The notes under the pieces are model-generated. The model was not told the DNA's origin and did not search any database. It saw only the letters and a list, made by a program, of their open reading frames with translations. A DNA stretch of 64,000 nucleotides from NCBI GenBank assembly GCA_030538185.1, contig JAUNUK010000002.1:432935-496934 (forward strand), read 5' to 3'. Made by a program: the position numbers and the translations under genes. Of the stretch, positions 63,835 through 64,000 are shown one piece after another. Positions within the stretch are counted from its first letter, which is position 1, and each line of letters begins with the position of its first letter. This DNA is from Actinomycetaceae bacterium. Lineage in GTDB: Bacteria; Actinomycetota; Actinomycetes; Actinomycetales; Actinomycetaceae.

Positions 63835-64000
63835 TTGCGGGTTGGTAAACGGTCATAGTAGAGTACTGTTCGTTGCGCTCCTGAGGGTAAAACTGCAAGG
63901 AAATGCAACGTCCCTTGAGGTCAGACTAGGTTTTCCTGGGTCGCTCATGTGGGTGTGTTGGTTGGTGTCTCGATAGTGTGTTTTTGGTTGTTTTGTTTTT
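63835..64000 (+). promoter_or_regulatory. Probable rRNA operon promoter and 16S leader
   Basis: TTGCGG (63835-63840), 17-bp spacer, TAGAGT (63858-63863) form a good promoter. The following 137 bp contain no ORF and end in GTGTCTCGATAGTGTGTTT plus T-rich sequence, like the pre-16S leader of many Actinobacteria (a CTCAATAGTGTG-type block). The 16S gene would start just beyond the window. 63763-63834 show nothing else. Confidence 0.55.

Overview
The window is bacterial chromosome from an actinobacterium. Evidence: twin clpP genes ahead of clpX, a short AroQ chorismate mutase, a translational-type ileS T-box, Ffh with a Met/Gly-rich tail, frequent GTG starts, and pre-16S leader sequence like that of high-GC Gram-positives. 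Base composition looks only moderately GC-rich (mid-50s % by eye). With a respiratory nitrate reductase, purine/ureide-type genes and a sortase-anchored surface protein, an Actinomycetaceae-like host is the best guess; this is inference, not proof.

Layout. 1-2.4 kb: end of a nitrate reductase operon (narH partial, narJ, narI), then a cysteine-bearing winged-helix regulator. 3.2-6.4 kb: TMEM43-like membrane protein, DUF488, an exonuclease, an alpha/beta hydrolase. 6.4-7.0 kb: five inverted repeats, tRNA-Gly(TCC) and tRNA-Pro(TGG). 7.2-14.4 kb: GntR regulator, ankyrin protein, FdrA, DUF1116, an NCS2-type permease and convergent DUF2877, i.e. an oxamate-carbamoyltransferase-like set with transporter and regulator. 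14.5-16.5 kb: a Fic toxin with a tiny overlapping antitoxin-like ORF and an AlkD-like gene, flanked by a 51-bp direct repeat. 16.5-22.5 kb: Phd-like antitoxin, rfbD, SWIM zinc-finger gene and a very large repeat protein. 22.5-29.3 kb: ThrE exporter, rhodanese lipoprotein, tig, clpP1, clpP2, clpX, chorismate mutase. 29.3-34.9 kb (minus strand): acyl-CoA ligase, valS, a 36-aa ORF, proC. 35.2-44.7 kb: MFS, GH13, PepSY lipoprotein, SQR-like flavoprotein with a small partner, 1418-aa wall-anchored protein. 44.8-53.1 kb: thrC, an orphan gene, T-box-controlled ileS, HAD phosphatase, folC. 53.2-63.8 kb: dhaKLM, ndk, smc, ftsY, ffh, amidohydrolase. The last 170 bp look like an rRNA promoter and 16S leader.

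Most striking signal: the 9-mer CCGAGGGCG occurs 32 times in 64 kb (18 on +, 14 on -, counted by eye) where about one is expected. Eighteen copies share the 13-bp form [A/T]TT[T/G]CCGAGGGCG. It lies in genes (different reading frames, both strands) and between genes, sometimes as inverted pairs. This resembles the DNA uptake signal sequences of Neisseria and Pasteurellaceae; I know of no such signal described for Actinobacteria.
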